Shown here in pieces: positions 9,860-21,950 of a stretch of 64,000 bases of DNA. Each line of letters starts with the position of its first letter. Position 1 is the first letter of the stretch. The translations under genes and the position numbers were made by a program. The notes beneath the pieces were generated by a model that was not told where the DNA came from, ran no database searches, and was given only the letters and a program-made list of their open reading frames with translations. Origin of the DNA: Tolypeutes matacus (Eukaryota > Chordata > Mammalia > Cingulata > Chlamyphoridae); contig JAKSZT010053923.1 in assembly GCA_026826555.1 (NCBI GenBank), positions 1,101,445 to 1,165,444 of the forward strand, written 5' to 3'.

Positions 9860-11401
9860 CACTTAATCTATAGCAGTACATTGAGATGTTTCTCAAGTAT
9901 TTCTTTTTTGCTATTATTTTATATTGAGAAGTTGTAAGTTTACCCAAAAATGCAGAATATACAGAATTCCCATATACTACCATCACACACTCAGTTTTCC
10001 CTTTATTAACACTTTGCATTAGAGTGGTAACTTTGTTAATATTGATGAAACAATATTATTATAATTATACTATTGACTACAGTATAGTCCATAGTTTCCA
10101 TTAGGGTTCACTGCTTCTGTTATACAGTCTTATGGTTGTTTTTCGTGAAAATTTCATTCTAGTAACATATAAATAACCTAATTTCCCCTTTTAACACCTT
10201 CAAATGTATAATTCGATAGTATTAATTACATTCACAATGTTGTGATACCATCACCACCATCCATTGTCAAAACTTTTCCATCATCCCAAACAGAAATTCT
10301 GCATCAATTATCTATTACTACCCATTCCCTGCCTAACCATTGTTAGCATATCTAGACTAACCCTAGATAACCTGTATTCTAGTTTCTGTCTCAGTGAATT
10401 TGTTTATTCTAATTATTCATATCATTGAAATTATAAAATATTTTCCTTTTGTGTCTAACTCATTTCACCCAACATGATATCTTCAAGGTTTATTCATGTA
10501 GGTAGCATCATGCATCAGAACTGCATTTCTTTTTAAGGATGACTAGTATCCATTGCATGTATATACTACTTTTTGTTTATCTGATCATCTGTTGATGTAC
10601 ACTTAGGTTGCTTCCAACTTTTCACAATTGTGAGTAATGTCACTATGAATACCAGTGTGTATGTATCTGTTCAAGTCCCTGCTTTCAATTTTGGGGGGTA
10701 TATACTTAGAAGTGTGATTGCTGGGTCATTGGGTAATTATATACCTCACTTTCTGAGGAACTGTTAAATTGTGTTACACAGTGGCCACCCTATTTATATT
10801 CCCACCAGCAATGAACAACTGGCCTAATTTCTCCACATTCTCTTCAACACTTGTTATTTTCTGATTTTTTTAAATAACCTTCTGAATGGTTGTGAAATTG
10901 TATTTCATTGTGCTTTTGATTTGCATTTCTCTAATTTCAAATGTTGTGCATCTTTTCATGTACCTTTTGGCCATTTGTATATCTTTTTTTTTTTCTTTTG
11001 AGAAATCTCTTTTCAAGTCTTTTGTTCATTATTTAGAATGAGTTGTTTGCCTTTTTGTTGCTGAATTGTAGATTTCTTACACCTATTCTGGATATTAAAA
11101 TTGTATCAGCTATGTGGTTTCCAAATATTTTCTCCCATTCTCTGTTGTCTTTTTACTTTCATAATGGATTCCTTTGATTCATAAAAGATTTTAATTTTTA
11201 TTAAATTCCATTTATCTAATTTTTCTTTTGTTGCTTGTGCATTTGGTATAAAGTTTAATAAACCATTTCCTAACACAAATTCTTATAGATGTTTCCTTAA
11301 GTTTTCTACTAGAAGTTTTTTGTTTGCTTTTGTTTTCTTTACCAAAGACTTGTGGGTTTATAGAACAATCATGCACAAAATACAGGATGCCTATACCCAC
11401 C
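9860..11401 (-). mobile_element. L1 3' end, antisense
   Basis: The reverse complement corresponds to the end of L1 ORF2 and the 3' UTR. Examples are the antisense of the tattcacaattg stretch near 10620 and of the ggtatatacc motif near 10697. No long ORF remains. An LTR (11402-11846) splits it from a further antisense L1 piece. Confidence 0.65.
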
Positions 11402-11846
11402 TGTGATGGTTAGGCTAATGTGTCAATTGGCCAGCTAATGGTACCCAGTTGTTTGGTCAAGCATTCTCTTGGCTAATTCTAATGCAAGGACATTTTGGGG
11501 ACTTTAATCATCAGTGAGTTGATTGTATGGATGGCTGGTTACATCTATTATCAGCTGAGGAGACTGCCATTAGCAATGAGTAAAGTCTCATGCAATCAGT
11601 TGAAGGCCTTAAAAGGAGAAGTGATTTCAGCACTCAGAGAGAGAATTCCCATCTCTACTTCAGACAGCCACATTTTCTCCTGGAGAATTCATTGAGGACC
11701 TTCTTTGGGGTTCCTGGCTTGCAACCTACTCTATGAAATTTGGACTTATGAACCCCACAGTTGCATAAGACAATTTTATAAAATCTCATACTATTGACAG
11801 ATATCTTCTGTCAGTTCTGACTCCCTAGAGAACCCTGACTAATACA
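11402..11846 (+). mobile_element. LTR family C (ERVL/MLT2-like), solo
   Basis: Starts TGTGATGGTTAG and ends CCTGACTAATACA, with flanks CCACC and GCACC (a 4/5 match to a 5-bp duplication). Internal landmarks shared with other family C copies include tcagttgaaggccttaaaa. It is inserted in antisense L1 sequence. Confidence 0.75.
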
Positions 11847-12720
11847 GCACCCACCCACCCCCAACACCTTTGCACTGGAGTAGAACATTTGTTATAATTG
11901 ATGATAGTACATTTTTATTATTGTATTATTAATTAAATTCCATGGTTTCTATGGAATAGAAATAGTCACTGTTTCTATAGTGAGGCTCTATGGATTATTT
12001 TGTAATTTTTATTCTCTTACTATATATACAATCTAACATTTCCCCTATTAATCACATTCAGATATATATTTGTTATTAATTGCATTTACAATGTTGTGCT
12101 ACCATCACCACCATCCATTTCCTTCATTCCAAGAGGAGCCATTTACCTTTTAAGCCTTAACTCCCCATCCTTATACCCTGGTAACCAATCCTCTAGATTC
12201 TGTTTCTATGAGTTTGATTATCCTAATTGTTTCACATCAATGAAATCATAAAATTTTTGTCTTTTTGTATCTGGCTTATTTCACTCAACATGATGTCTTC
12301 ATAGTTCATCCATGTTGTTGCCTGTATCGAACTTCATTCCTTTACATGACTGAATAATAACCCATTCTGTATATACACCATATTTTATTTATTCATTCAT
12401 CAGTTAATGGATACCTGGATTGCTTTCCTCTTTTGGCAATTGTGAATAATGTTGCTATGGACATTGGTGTGAAAATATCTATTGGAGTCCCAATAGTGGG
12501 ATTGATGGGTAATAAGGTATTTCTATACTAAGGTTTCTGAGGAAATATGAAACTGCCTTCCACAATGGCTGCAGCATTTTTACATTGCCATCAGCAATGA
12601 ATGAGTGTTCCTATTTCTCTGCTTCCTCTCACTTGATATTTTCCATTTTTGTTTATAGCAGCCATTCTAATAGATGTGAAATGATATCTCATTTTGATTG
12701 TTTAGCATTGAAAAAGATGT
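11847..12720 (-). mobile_element. Old L1 3' end, antisense
   Basis: Continues antisense L1-like sequence: caccatccatttcc, then ttcactcaacatgatg and gttaatggatacc, all antisense of common L1 3' motifs. It repeats motifs already seen at 10225-10620, so two overlapping L1 insertions are likely. Confidence 0.6.
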
Positions 12721-12734
12721 TTATTCTTACTATT

Positions 12735-13240
12735 AGTTAGACAAATGCAAATTAAACCAATGAGGTTATCATTCCATATCCATCAAACAGGCAAAATATA
12801 GTAGAATAATAACATTTGACAAAGATGTGGAGAAATGAGATCTTACACAGTGCTGATGGAAAGGTAAATGGGAGGACAATTTGTCAATATCCACTTCTAG
12901 ATATATATCTAGAACTCAAACGTGTGCACAAGAAAGCCCTTTTAACATCCCCTATAATAGTGAAAAAAATGGAAATTACTGAAATGTCCATGAGTAAAGT
13001 AATGGATAAATATGGTATACATGTCAATGCAATACTTCAAAGTATTTAAAAATGAATGAATTAGATCTACATATCTGAATACGGATTTTGACTATAATGC
13101 TGAGAGAAAAAAGGCACATTACAGAAAGATATATGTAGTATATTATTTCTATAAATTTTTGTGTATGGAACAATACTACATATTATTTATGGATGAATAA
13201 ATATGCAGAATAAGATTGGAGATTAGTATATGAAGGACTT
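12735..13240 (+). mobile_element. Old L1 3' end, sense
   Basis: Sense-strand relics of the ORF2 C-terminal region: gacaaatgcaaattaaacc, agatgtggagaaatgag, aatggataaatatgg. The 77-codon ORF at 12816-13049 is this relic and not a gene. Confidence 0.55.
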
Positions 13241-13624
13241 CTGAAGTATCTGAAATGGGGGGGTTATACAAACTGTGCATATTTTTTTCCTTAGAAAAAT
13301 GTTATATGCCACAGAAACAACCAAATTTCCTTGTAAGTTATTCTGTTTTACTCTGACCCTTCTCTGAAAGTACATGTGAAGAAATTTACATGAGGAGCAA
13401 GGCAAGTATATAATTTAAGTTCTACCTGTCAATTAACACGACTCTGGAAAGAAGGTAAAGATGGGATACAGTCAGATGTCTTGATAGACATGATCTTTTG
13501 AACACCTTGAAATTTATATAGCTAGATACATCTATGGGATATAAAGGTATCCTGATTGCCATAGGTATGTTTCCTGGATAAATAGAAGCCCAGCCGTAGC
13601 TAACAAAATATTAAACTTTCCTCC
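13241..13624. other. No feature recognised
   Basis: AT-rich sequence between L1 fragments. No gene or clear repeat unit. Confidence 0.35.
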
Positions 13625-14269
13625 TGGGGATTCAACATGGAGGAGTAGGGAACGGAAGGCTGCACTCTTCCTTTAGAAACTGAGGGAAAGTAGACAGGCT
13701 TGCTGGGCATAAGGAAAGCTGGGGTGTCAGGAGAGGGAGGAGTCCCAGCTGGGCACTGGGGAAAAGGTGAGATGCCCAGCCGGCCCTGGAGAAGAAGGGA
13801 AAAGCATACCAGCTGGCACAGGGGAGAGGAAAACTTCTCAGCCAGCCCCGAGGAAGATGGGAGCTGCCAAGGAGTGATCCCACAGATGGACCCCTGCCCA
13901 GCCTGCTTAGAGTAGCAGAGAGCCCAGGTGAATCACAGGGAGAGCTGAAGGAACTTAGCCAGAGGTTTTTATTTTCCTCTCTCTTTTTTCCTTTTTTTTT
14001 TTTTTTTTTTTCCTTTATCCAGATTCAGGCAGAGAGGCTGGATGTGGGGTGATCGATTGGCAGATACAAGCACCTGGAGAGGAGTAGACTAGAGAGTCAC
14101 TGGTAGCCTGAGAGAGAGGCCTGTTTTTTTATTTTTTTATCTTGGGGGAGGTGGTTATTGGCTAAAAGAGACAGCATGAGAGGAGGTGCCTAGCAGATCC
14201 TGGTGGTCTGAGAGGGAGACCCAGATTTTTGTTTCCTTTTGTTTTGCTTTGCTTATGTTACCGTAATGA
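13625..14269 (+). mobile_element. L1 5' UTR-like fragment
   Basis: Begins with an L1-style head (catggaggagtagggaacgg) like that of copy B at 16875. It continues as GC-rich repeats of roughly 45-50 bases (cagctgg...ggggaaaaggtgag). It is cut at 14269 by an LTR. A 23-base T-run interrupts it near 13990-14012. Confidence 0.5.
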
Positions 14270-14870
14270 TGGCTATTTCCAATAGACAGGCCCACCTGAT
14301 CCCACACTACAAAGGACAAGCATGTCTTTTAGTGAGAAGGTGATTTATTGCGAGTGCAAGGAACTGGGATAATCTTCCCAAAACCAGTTCAAAGTGAAAA
14401 TGGAAACTAGGGTTTTTATAGAGAAAAAAAAGGAAAGGGATAGTTGAGAAGAAAAACAAGCAAAAAAAAACATGTGACTTCAGAGGTCTTGTAAGGAGGG
14501 CACATGCAATTTCTCAGTCCTGTGTTGTCTCAAGCATGTCCAACTTGTCCTTGATTTCAGTAGCTAATAACCCACAGTTTAGCCAGTGCAAGTTCTTCAT
14601 GGCTCCTTTCTCAGACAACCACTCAAGGATATCAAACTTTATGTCTCTGGGAAAAGTTACAGATTTACACCATTCTGTCTGGTTTTGCTCTGAGACATTA
14701 TCTTATTCCTATAAGCAAAACTGAGAAGGTCTGGTTAATATCCTTCAGGGAACTAAGTACAAAGAGCAAACTTCTAAAATTAGAATAATAGAAAACCAAG
14801 TCAATTAGTTTTAGAATTTTTAAAGCCGCTTAAGTGGAGGAATTTCAATAAGCACATTTTCCAGCTATCA
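14270..14870 (-). mobile_element. ERV LTR (3' LTR), 601 bp, antisense
   Basis: Read on the minus strand it starts TGATAGCTGG and ends AATAGCCA. A TATAAAAA box lies near 14421-14414 and AATAAA near 14347-14342 on that strand, in correct order. Directly upstream of it (minus strand) is a purine-rich stretch AAGGGCGGA at 14881-14873, a fair polypurine tract. Env-like relics follow at 15080-15335, so this is the 3' LTR of an antisense provirus relic. Confidence 0.65.
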
Positions 14871-15079
14871 AATCCGCCCTTGTGTTTATACTCTTCATAA
14901 TCTTAAGAAGACATGCTTTATAAGTATTCCTCATATAAGGAAAATAGGCAAAGATCTCATCTTCTGTAGTTACTTCTTGCTGATTAGGGGTGAAGAAAAT
15001 TCTTATATTATTTTAGAGGATGCCCTAGACATAAACTCAACAAAGATAATATAGGCAGCAGTATGACAAGAATTTGGCA

Positions 15080-15335
15080 AGCAAAATAAAGGCAATAAGA
15101 GAGCTATTCTTTTATCTCATAGGGAAGTTCATTAACCACTTAGAAAAGGAATTGTTTGCCAAGACATTTATCATGTACCATATCCCTTTGCATAAGATCC
15201 AGTATAGAGGAGATATTATCGTATTCATTAGATATGTAGGTACAGCACTTAATACTAATCAATGCACAAGTTTCTCTTTGAGCTGCAGCTAATATATCTA
15301 AGCTCCAGGTTTGCAATACCATACATGTCCCTCCA
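15080..15335 (-). pseudogene. ERV envelope transmembrane-subunit relic
   Basis: A minus-strand open piece (15322-15140) has the arrangement typical of the TM ectodomain of gamma-type retroviruses: a leucine/tryptophan-rich helix end, then a CX6CC cysteine motif, then a hydrophilic heptad-like segment. It lies about 270-450 bases upstream of the LTR, as expected for TM. There is no intact fusion peptide, membrane anchor or start in frame, so no functional protein is encoded. Confidence 0.6.
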
Positions 15336-15365
15336 CAGGAGCAGGCCCATAAATGCCAATTGTAT

Positions 15366-15700
15366 TTAAGTTCTACTCACATTATTCTGGTGATTATTGC
15401 TGCACTTAGTATATCCTTCACACAGCCAGCATACTGCAGAGGCTCCAGTGTTCCACAAGCTTGTTGCTATGAAACAGATCCAGTCTGGAGGCATTATTGA
15501 GCCATGGCCGGCTGGCAGAGCTGCAGGACTCTGAAGCAGTGACGTATTTCCATCTAATTCAGGAGGATGACAAGGAAATGTAGCAGATACTTCTATTGTT
15601 TTAGGGGTCATAGTGACTGATCTAGCCAATAACTCAAATGGAAAGACCCCATACGTGGTGTTGGGGACCTGGTTTAAGTGCACAAGAGAGTCTGACTTTG
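15366..15700 (-). pseudogene. Possible envelope surface/junction relic
   Basis: A 105-codon minus-strand open stretch upstream of the TM relic, containing several cysteines and an internal CWLC (CXXC) motif that could derive from SU. Identity is inferred from position and the CXXC motif only. Confidence 0.35.
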
Positions 15701-16865
15701 AGAAAGCAAAATGTCAAAAGTTGTTAAGTTTGAACATTATGTTATTTTAAAAGTGAGAAGACTTGTTTTTCTTAAACAACCAAGGACACGATAAGGTTAA
15801 AGTACAAGAAGCTATTTTGATAAAAACAGACTTTCTGCTTTGCATACCAACTATTTAGGAGAAAACTTTTTATCTTTTAAAACTTTATGGATAGACCCAT
15901 CAAATCTTATCCAACTTTGACCACAAAAATTCCTTTTTAATGCATCTTCTGCACTCTCTGTATTCATTCAGGTTTTGTCCCACATTTTCCTCATTCTTAA
16001 TACGCAGTCATTTTCTTAGGACAGAATTATTTTCTTTTTCCTTAATAATAATAAAAATGCACATTCTGTATACCTTACATACTTAAGTTCCAAAATGATT
16101 TTGGAAATGGTCTGCAAGCAAACCTCTTACAACATGCAATTACCATCAAAAGTAAACAAACTTGTCAGAATAATGATTCGATCTGGTAACATGCAAACAT
16201 AACTTCTCTTCATTTCAAATGTCTAGTAGCATGCAATATTAGAACACTATTTTTTCAGTATTTCAGAGAGATATTTCTGAAACAGTTTTCTGCAAGCAAG
16301 TTGGCAGTGCTAAGCCATGATTGCATTGCAGTCTTACCAAAAAAGCTAGCATTTTTCTATTTTTTCCTCTCTTACTTTAATCGAGTTGTCCAGTTCAATA
16401 GTTACTAAACTTTAACAGCACCAATTTTATTAATGTGGCTATCCAGATCTAATTAGAATTAGCATGGAAACAAAACAGAGAACATTAATGTTGCTAAGTT
16501 TTTCCATTTCTCCAGCAGTTAAATTATTCCATTTGTTATTTCTTTTACAAAACAAATTCAGTTGCAAGATAGTATTGAAATTCAAAGACTCATTTTTGGG
16601 TTATTTTTCACTGTCATTCAATTTATACTTTGGCCAGGCAACGTTTCAATAGAAAAATCATTTTCATTTTCTTAAGGGAATCCACTCCAAATTTAGACCA
16701 ATTTTCTATTATACAATCCAGAGGAGATATAGCTGGCACATTCTGAGAATTTCCCATGGCTAGACAACACCAACAGAAGTTACAAAGACAGAACAAAAGA
16801 ATGGGAGCTCCTTAAAATCAACAGGTTCCCCAACGTCAAAATTCAAAATGCATATATACAGAAAG
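15701..16865. other. Unassigned, probably decayed ERV interior
   Basis: No readable gene. By position it could be more of the antisense provirus that ends at 14270, but no diagnostic motif was found. Confidence 0.3.
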
Positions 16866-17299
16866 GGAAGCCAGGATGGAGGCAGAGTAAGGAGCTCCTG
16901 GAGTCAGCTCATGCTACAGGGCAGTTAGTAGTCACCCAGAGCTATCTAAAATACTTGTTTGAGGGCCCCAGGAGACCAGAGGAGTATCCTGCAACATCCT
17001 TGAAAGTATGGATGTTGCTGAGAGGATTCGTGAGTAGAACCCTCCATGCTGTGGAAGTCAGTGCTCGTGGCACAAGCCATCTTGGGAGCTGTTCCATGGC
17101 TAGAGTTAGAAGCTCCATTTCCCCAAAAATGGAGGAGGAAGACATGGTATGGCACCAACTTCAGCTACTGATTAGTAAATTAGCAGGCTAAAGTATCCTA
17201 GGAACAGTTAAACTTTGAGCCTGTCCAGGTCAGAAGGAGGCCGATAGCTGCCATTTTGACTCCACCCCGGCATGAGAGGAAGCAGGGCTGATGGGAAAT

Positions 17300-18500
17300 C
17301 ACAGTGCTGGTAAGGACTGGTTTCTTTCCACCCAGATCAGAGTACAGCCCTAGCCTAGGCTCCAGCCCCACATCCAGCAGAGAGGAAGCTAGCAGGACCT
17401 GAACTAGGCTCTCCGGGCAACTGCAGGTGCTCTCCACTGGCACAGATTGAATAGTTGGACACCTGGGGCTGCATGCCCACACCCCAATAGGCTAGAGAGG
17501 AGCTGGGTATCCTCCGCCTCTCCAGGCAACAGCAGGCATTTTCAGCCCACATGAACTGGTTTGTTGAGTGCCTTTGAGTCCATCTCCACCTCTGTCCCCC
17601 CATAGGATAGGAGGGGGCTGGGGTTCCCTCGGCCTCTTAGGGCAACTGCAGGTGACTCTGACCTGCACAAACCTAACCACTGGGCACCTGTGGCTCCATC
17701 CCCATCCCCAATAGGACAAGAGGCAGACAGTGTTTGCCTAGCTTCTCTGGGTAACTGCAGGTGCTCTTGGCCCACACAGCCTGGACCGGTGGGTATTTGT
17801 GGATCCACCCCCACCCCTCAATAGGAAAGGAGGGAGCTGGTGTTTCTGTGGCCTTTCTGGGCAATGGCAGACACTTTTGGCCTGCATGGACTGGACTGTT
17901 GGATGCCTATGGATGCACCCCCACACCCAATAGGATAGCAGGGCTCTGGTGTCTCCACAGGCCCTCTGGACAATGGCAGGTACTTTCGGCCTACAGGGAC
18001 TGAACTGTTGGATGCCTGTGAATTCAACCCCATGCCCTAGTAGGATAGGAGGGGGCTGGTGTTTCCTCAGCCTCTCCAGGCAATGGTGGGTACTTTTGAC
18101 CCACAAGGACCGAACTATTGGGCGTTGGTGGTTCCGTTCCCACCCCCTAAAAGACAGAAGGGACAATACACCCTCAGCTTCTCAGGAAAACTGCAGGTAT
18201 ATTTGGCCTACACAGATTAGATTTTTGGGCACTCCAGAGGGTCCATTCCCACCCCCGGCAGGGAGGGAGTCTGGTGCTACATCAGTTTACCTGGGCAACT
18301 GTGGTCATTTTGGACTTACACATCATAGATTGCTGCCCACAACTATAGCTCGATCCCCACCCAAGGTAGGGGAGGAAGGAGTGTGAGGCTTCATCCATCT
18401 TTCCAGACAACTATAGACAATCTTGTCCTGCCCAACTTGGATTATTATACATGGCTGCAGCTCTGTCCCTACCCCTGACAGAGGAGAAAGGTGGGAGAAG
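17300..18500 (+). repeat. L1 copy B 5' UTR monomer array, about 10 units
   Basis: Units of about 105-115 bases. The cores (gcaactgcaggt, gcaatggcagac and similar) fall near 17417, 17525, 17641, 17750, 17858, 17970, 18080, 18187, 18294 and 18407. Each unit has a C-rich segment (ccacccccacccc type), then aataggataggagggggctgg. Overlapping chance ORFs on both strands come from the periodic, stop-poor sequence. Confidence 0.8.
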
Positions 18501-18710
18501 CTTCATCAATTCCTGGGACAACATGGGCAGCTTCAGCTTCCACAGCTTACAGCACCAACTACATCCTTGACTCCAACAGCACAATGAGCAAGGGAGAAAA
18601 GATGAGAAAGCCTTGAACTAAAGGGAAAAACTGCACCCAGAATACATCTAGCAAGCCAGATGTGAAAACAACAATAAAAAATTACAATCCATACCAAGAG
18701 ATAGGATGAT

Positions 18711-19634
18711 ATGGCCCAATTAAAGGAACAAGATAAGCCTGTAGATGGCATAAAGGAGTTGAGAAAACTAACCATAGATGTTCAAACAAATCTCTTTAAT
18801 AAATTGAATGAGATGGCTAAAGAGATTAAGGATATTAACAAGACACTGGGGGAGCACAAAGAAGAATTTGAAAGCATACATACAAAAATAGCAGGCCTTA
18901 TGGGAATGAAAGGTGCAATAAATGAAATTGAAAATACACTGCAGGCATATAACAGCAGATTTGGGGAAGCAGAAAAAAGGATTGGTTAGCTTTAAGACAT
19001 GCCTCCAAAAGCAAACATAACAAAAGAACAGATGAAAAAAAGAATGGAAAATTTTGAATGGGGTCTTAGGGAACAAAATGACAGCAAAAGATATGAAAGC
19101 ATACATGTCATGGGTGTCCCAGAAGGAGAAGAGAAGAGAAAAGGGGCAGAAGGAATATTTGAAGAAATAATGGTAGAAAATTTCCCAACCCTATTGAAGG
19201 ACAGATATATCCATGTCCAAAAAGCACAACATACTCCCATCCGAATAAATATGAATAGACCAAGTGCTAGGCATAAACTAATCATAATGTCATGCCAAAG
19301 ACAAAAAGACAATTCTGAGAACAGCAAGAGAAAAGCAATGCATAATATATAAGGGACCCAATAAGATTAAGTGCCGATTTCTCATCAGAAACCATGGAGG
19401 CAAGAAGACAGCGGTATGATATATTTAAGATACTGCAAGAAAAAAAACTTCCAGCCAAGAATCTTATATCCAACAAGATTGTCTTTCAAAAATGAGGACG
19501 AGTTTAGAATATTCACAGATAAACAGAAACTGAGAGAGTTTGTGACTAAGAGACCAGCTTTGCAGGAAATACTAAAGGGTGTGCTACAGCCTGAAAAGAA
19601 AAGACAGGAGAGAGAGGCTTGGAAGAGAGTCTAG
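18711..19634 (+). pseudogene. L1 ORF1 (ORF1p) relic, copy B
   Basis: Same protein as the copy A relic and about as long as a normal L1 ORF1 (about 308 codons). The first frame (18711-18989) starts MAQLKEQDKP and covers the coiled-coil region to a stop after KRIG. The second (18999-19352) continues with the RRM region (MGVPEGEEKRKGAEG). The third (19371-19634) has the C-terminal domain ending EREAWKRV before the natural stop. At least two frame disruptions separate these parts. Confidence 0.88.
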
Positions 19635-19856
19635 AAATGAAGATTATATCACTAAAAATAACTAAAAGTGTCAAAAGAGTGGTGAAAATAAAATATGGCA
19701 GATGAAACCCAAATATTTTGTAATAAAGTTAATGAACGAGCACTTGGATTCAGAAAACTACAACTCATTGTTAAATCAAAAAAGACCTAAATAATTGGAA
19801 TAACATTCTATGCTCACAAATTGGAAGACTAAATATCATTAAGATGTCAATATAGA

Positions 19857-20285
19857 AGGTGCACGGGCCACCAGTCCCCACAAGCAGACATGCCATCAGG
19901 CCCCATGAGCGGGTACACCCCCAGGTCCCATGAGCAGGTGGAGCCCCCAGGCCCCATGCACAGGTGCACCGTGTGTGGGTGTGCCAGGCCCTGCCAAGCC
20001 ATGCAGCAAGATGATGATGTAACAGGAGAGTGACACAAAGGAGAACCAAGACATGATGCACCGAAAAAACCAGGAACTAAGGTGGTGCTGATGGCAAAAC
20101 GCCTCTCTCCCACATTGGAGTTTCCCAGGATCGAATCCGGGTGAAGACAGGAGGAGAAGGATGAGAAGAGAAGGCAGGAAACAGACACAGAGAATTGCCC
20201 AGCAAATGGACACAAAAACAGCAAAAATGGAGGGAAAGGGGTGGTTTAAAAAGGATAAACGTAAAATAAATAAATAAATCTTTAA
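19857..20285 (+). mobile_element. Composite SINE with GC-rich minisatellite head
   Basis: The right part (about 19990-20285) matches the body and tail of the DAS-type SINE at 22725-23077: agcaagatgatg, gcctctctc, ending taaataaataaatcttt plus A-run. In place of the tRNA-like head, the left part has about four GC-rich units of about 25-26 bases. It replaces about 203 bp of the host L1, so the insertion was coupled to a deletion, or a later rearrangement occurred. No clean TSD was seen. Confidence 0.6.
19870..19971 (+). repeat. 25-26 bp minisatellite, about 4 units
   Basis: Units begin near 19870, 19896, 19921 and 19947 and share the core aggccccatgagcaggtg with variations. It forms the head of the composite SINE. 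Confidence 0.65.
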
Positions 20286-21004
20286 AAAGAAAAAAAGGCA
20301 GCATGGTACTTGCATAAAGACAGACACATAGACCAATGGAAGTGAATTGATGGTTCAGAAACAGACCCTCACATCTAGAGTCAAGTGATTTTTGACAAGC
20401 CAGTCAAACCCACCCAGCTCAGGCAGAACAGTCCATTCAACAAATGGTGTTGAGAGAGGTGGATATCCAGAGCCAAAAGAAGAGAAAGAGGACCCTTATC
20501 TCACACCTTATACAAAAATTAACTCAAAATGGAACTAAAATCTAAATACAAAAGCAAGAACCATAAAGCTCCAGAAGAAAATGTAGGAAAATATCTTCAA
20601 GACCTGGTAGTAGGTGGTGGATACTTAAAGGAGATAAGAGGAGGACTGAGATGGACTACTGATATTTAATGTATGTAGAAGTTTTAATTAACTTTGCTGT
20701 AAAAGTGTGGAAATGTATAGAGTTGATGGTAGCACATTATAGTGAGTAACAGCTGGTTTATAAATGGGAATGTGGCTGAAGAGGGTAGTCTAGGGATGTA
20801 AATGCCAATTGACAGAAAGCTAGAGAATAATCTAGGGACTGAATAACCCAGTAAACCCAAAGGTGGATGAGAATTGTGGTTGATGGTACAGATGCAAGAG
20901 TGTCCTTTGTGAGCTAGAGCAGATGCACAACACTATTGCAGGTGGTGGGAATGCAGAGAAGCATGGGAAAAATACAACTGGAGTGACCTATAGACTGTGG
21001 TTAA

Positions 21005-21735
21005 CAGTAATGTAATATTCATGCAACTATGCCAAAGATGTACTGTGTTGATAATAGTGGAGTACAGAAAAAGTGTGCCAAATGTACTCTATGGACCTGG
21101 TAATAATCTGATGATATTATCTCATAATCTGTATGTTCCACCACGGTGTGGTGTGTGGATAGAGGGGTATTGTATGGGAATTCTGCACATGTGCATGACT
21201 GTTCTCTAAGTTTACAACTTCTGTCATAAAAATATATTTATAAAATAATAATAAGGTAGCTTGGGGGGAAAATACACCAAATGTAACATAAGGATTGTAG
21301 TTAGTAGTAAGATTTTGATGATATTCTTTCATAATTTGTAACAAATATGTCACAACAATGCAAAATGTTGGTGGTAGGTTGATGTATAGGATCCCTGTAT
21401 GATGTTTGCTTTGTAAGTTCACAACTTTTACAATACATTTATTATTTATGTATGTTCATGTATAAATGATTAAAAATAATAATAATAATAATAATAGGGT
21501 GGGTTGGGGGGAAAATACACCAAATGTAAGATAATTTGGTTGGTAGTAATATTTTGAGGATGTTATTTAATCATTAGTTAAAATGTTTCACAACTATGCA
21601 AGGTATTGGTGGTAGAGTGAGGTATGAGACCGCTGTATGATATTATGTATGTTTGTTTTGTAAGTTCACAACTATTACTATACACCTATTGTTTATGTAT
21701 GTTTATGTATGAGTGATTTACTTTAATAAATTAAG
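21005..21735 (+). repeat. Triplicated 3' end of L1 copy B
   Basis: Units at about 21005-21250, 21262-21495 and 21500-21735 match those of copy A in order and content, separated by (aat)n spacers. The last unit ends at the A-rich tail. Confidence 0.7.
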
Positions 21736-21746
21736 AAAAAAAAAAA

Positions 21747-21950
21747 TGAGCTGGGAATGGATGTGGCTCAAGCAATTGAGTACCCGCTTCCCACATGGTC
21801 GGTCCCGGGTTCAGTTCCCAGTGCCTCCTAAAGAAAAACAAACAGACAATGAGCACACAAAGGGCAGAAAACAGCAAGGAGACAATGAGCACAAACAATG
21901 AGCAAAAACAACAAGCAAACAGACGAGGGGGCCATCTCGGGGTGGGGGGA
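21747..21950 (+). mobile_element. DAS-type tRNA-derived SINE
   Basis: Starts right after the L1 A-run with atgtggctcaagcaattgag (A-box region) and cgggttcagttcc (B-box region), then an A- and CA-rich tail. Inserting into or next to an L1 poly(A) is common for SINEs. Confidence 0.75.

Larger units (their letters stand above)
19711..20630 (+). pseudogene. L1 ORF2 3' fragment, copy B
   Basis: The counterpart of 1700-2365: late ORF2 joined directly to the ORF1/ORF2 spacer, without endonuclease or RT core. It is interrupted at 19857-20285. The landmark caaatggtgttgagagaggt near 20439 matches copy A near 2189. Confidence 0.7.
16866..21740 (+). mobile_element. Internally deleted, HAL1-like L1 copy B
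   Basis: A 5'-complete copy of the copy A family. It starts with the L1-style head at about 16868 (agccaggatggaggcagag), then a 5' UTR with about ten tandem monomers, ORF1 from 18711, a junction at about 19707-19716 into late ORF2, a second junction near 20615-20640, and the triplicated 3' end to the A-run at 21733-21746. Both junctions match copy A. Part of the ORF2 scrap (about 203 bp, copy A 1848-2050) is missing here and is replaced by a SINE-like insertion at 19857-20285. ORF1 is broken by frameshifts. Confidence 0.85.

Noticed and set aside
17198..18386. Many overlapping ORFs on both strands, up to 145 codons
   Set aside because: They are produced by the 105-115 bp monomer array of the L1 5' UTR, whose period and composition keep several frames open.
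19771..20336. Minus-strand ORFs of up to 146 codons
   Set aside because: Antisense of the composite SINE and neighbouring L1 sequence; no protein features beyond hydrophobic runs from A-rich tails.
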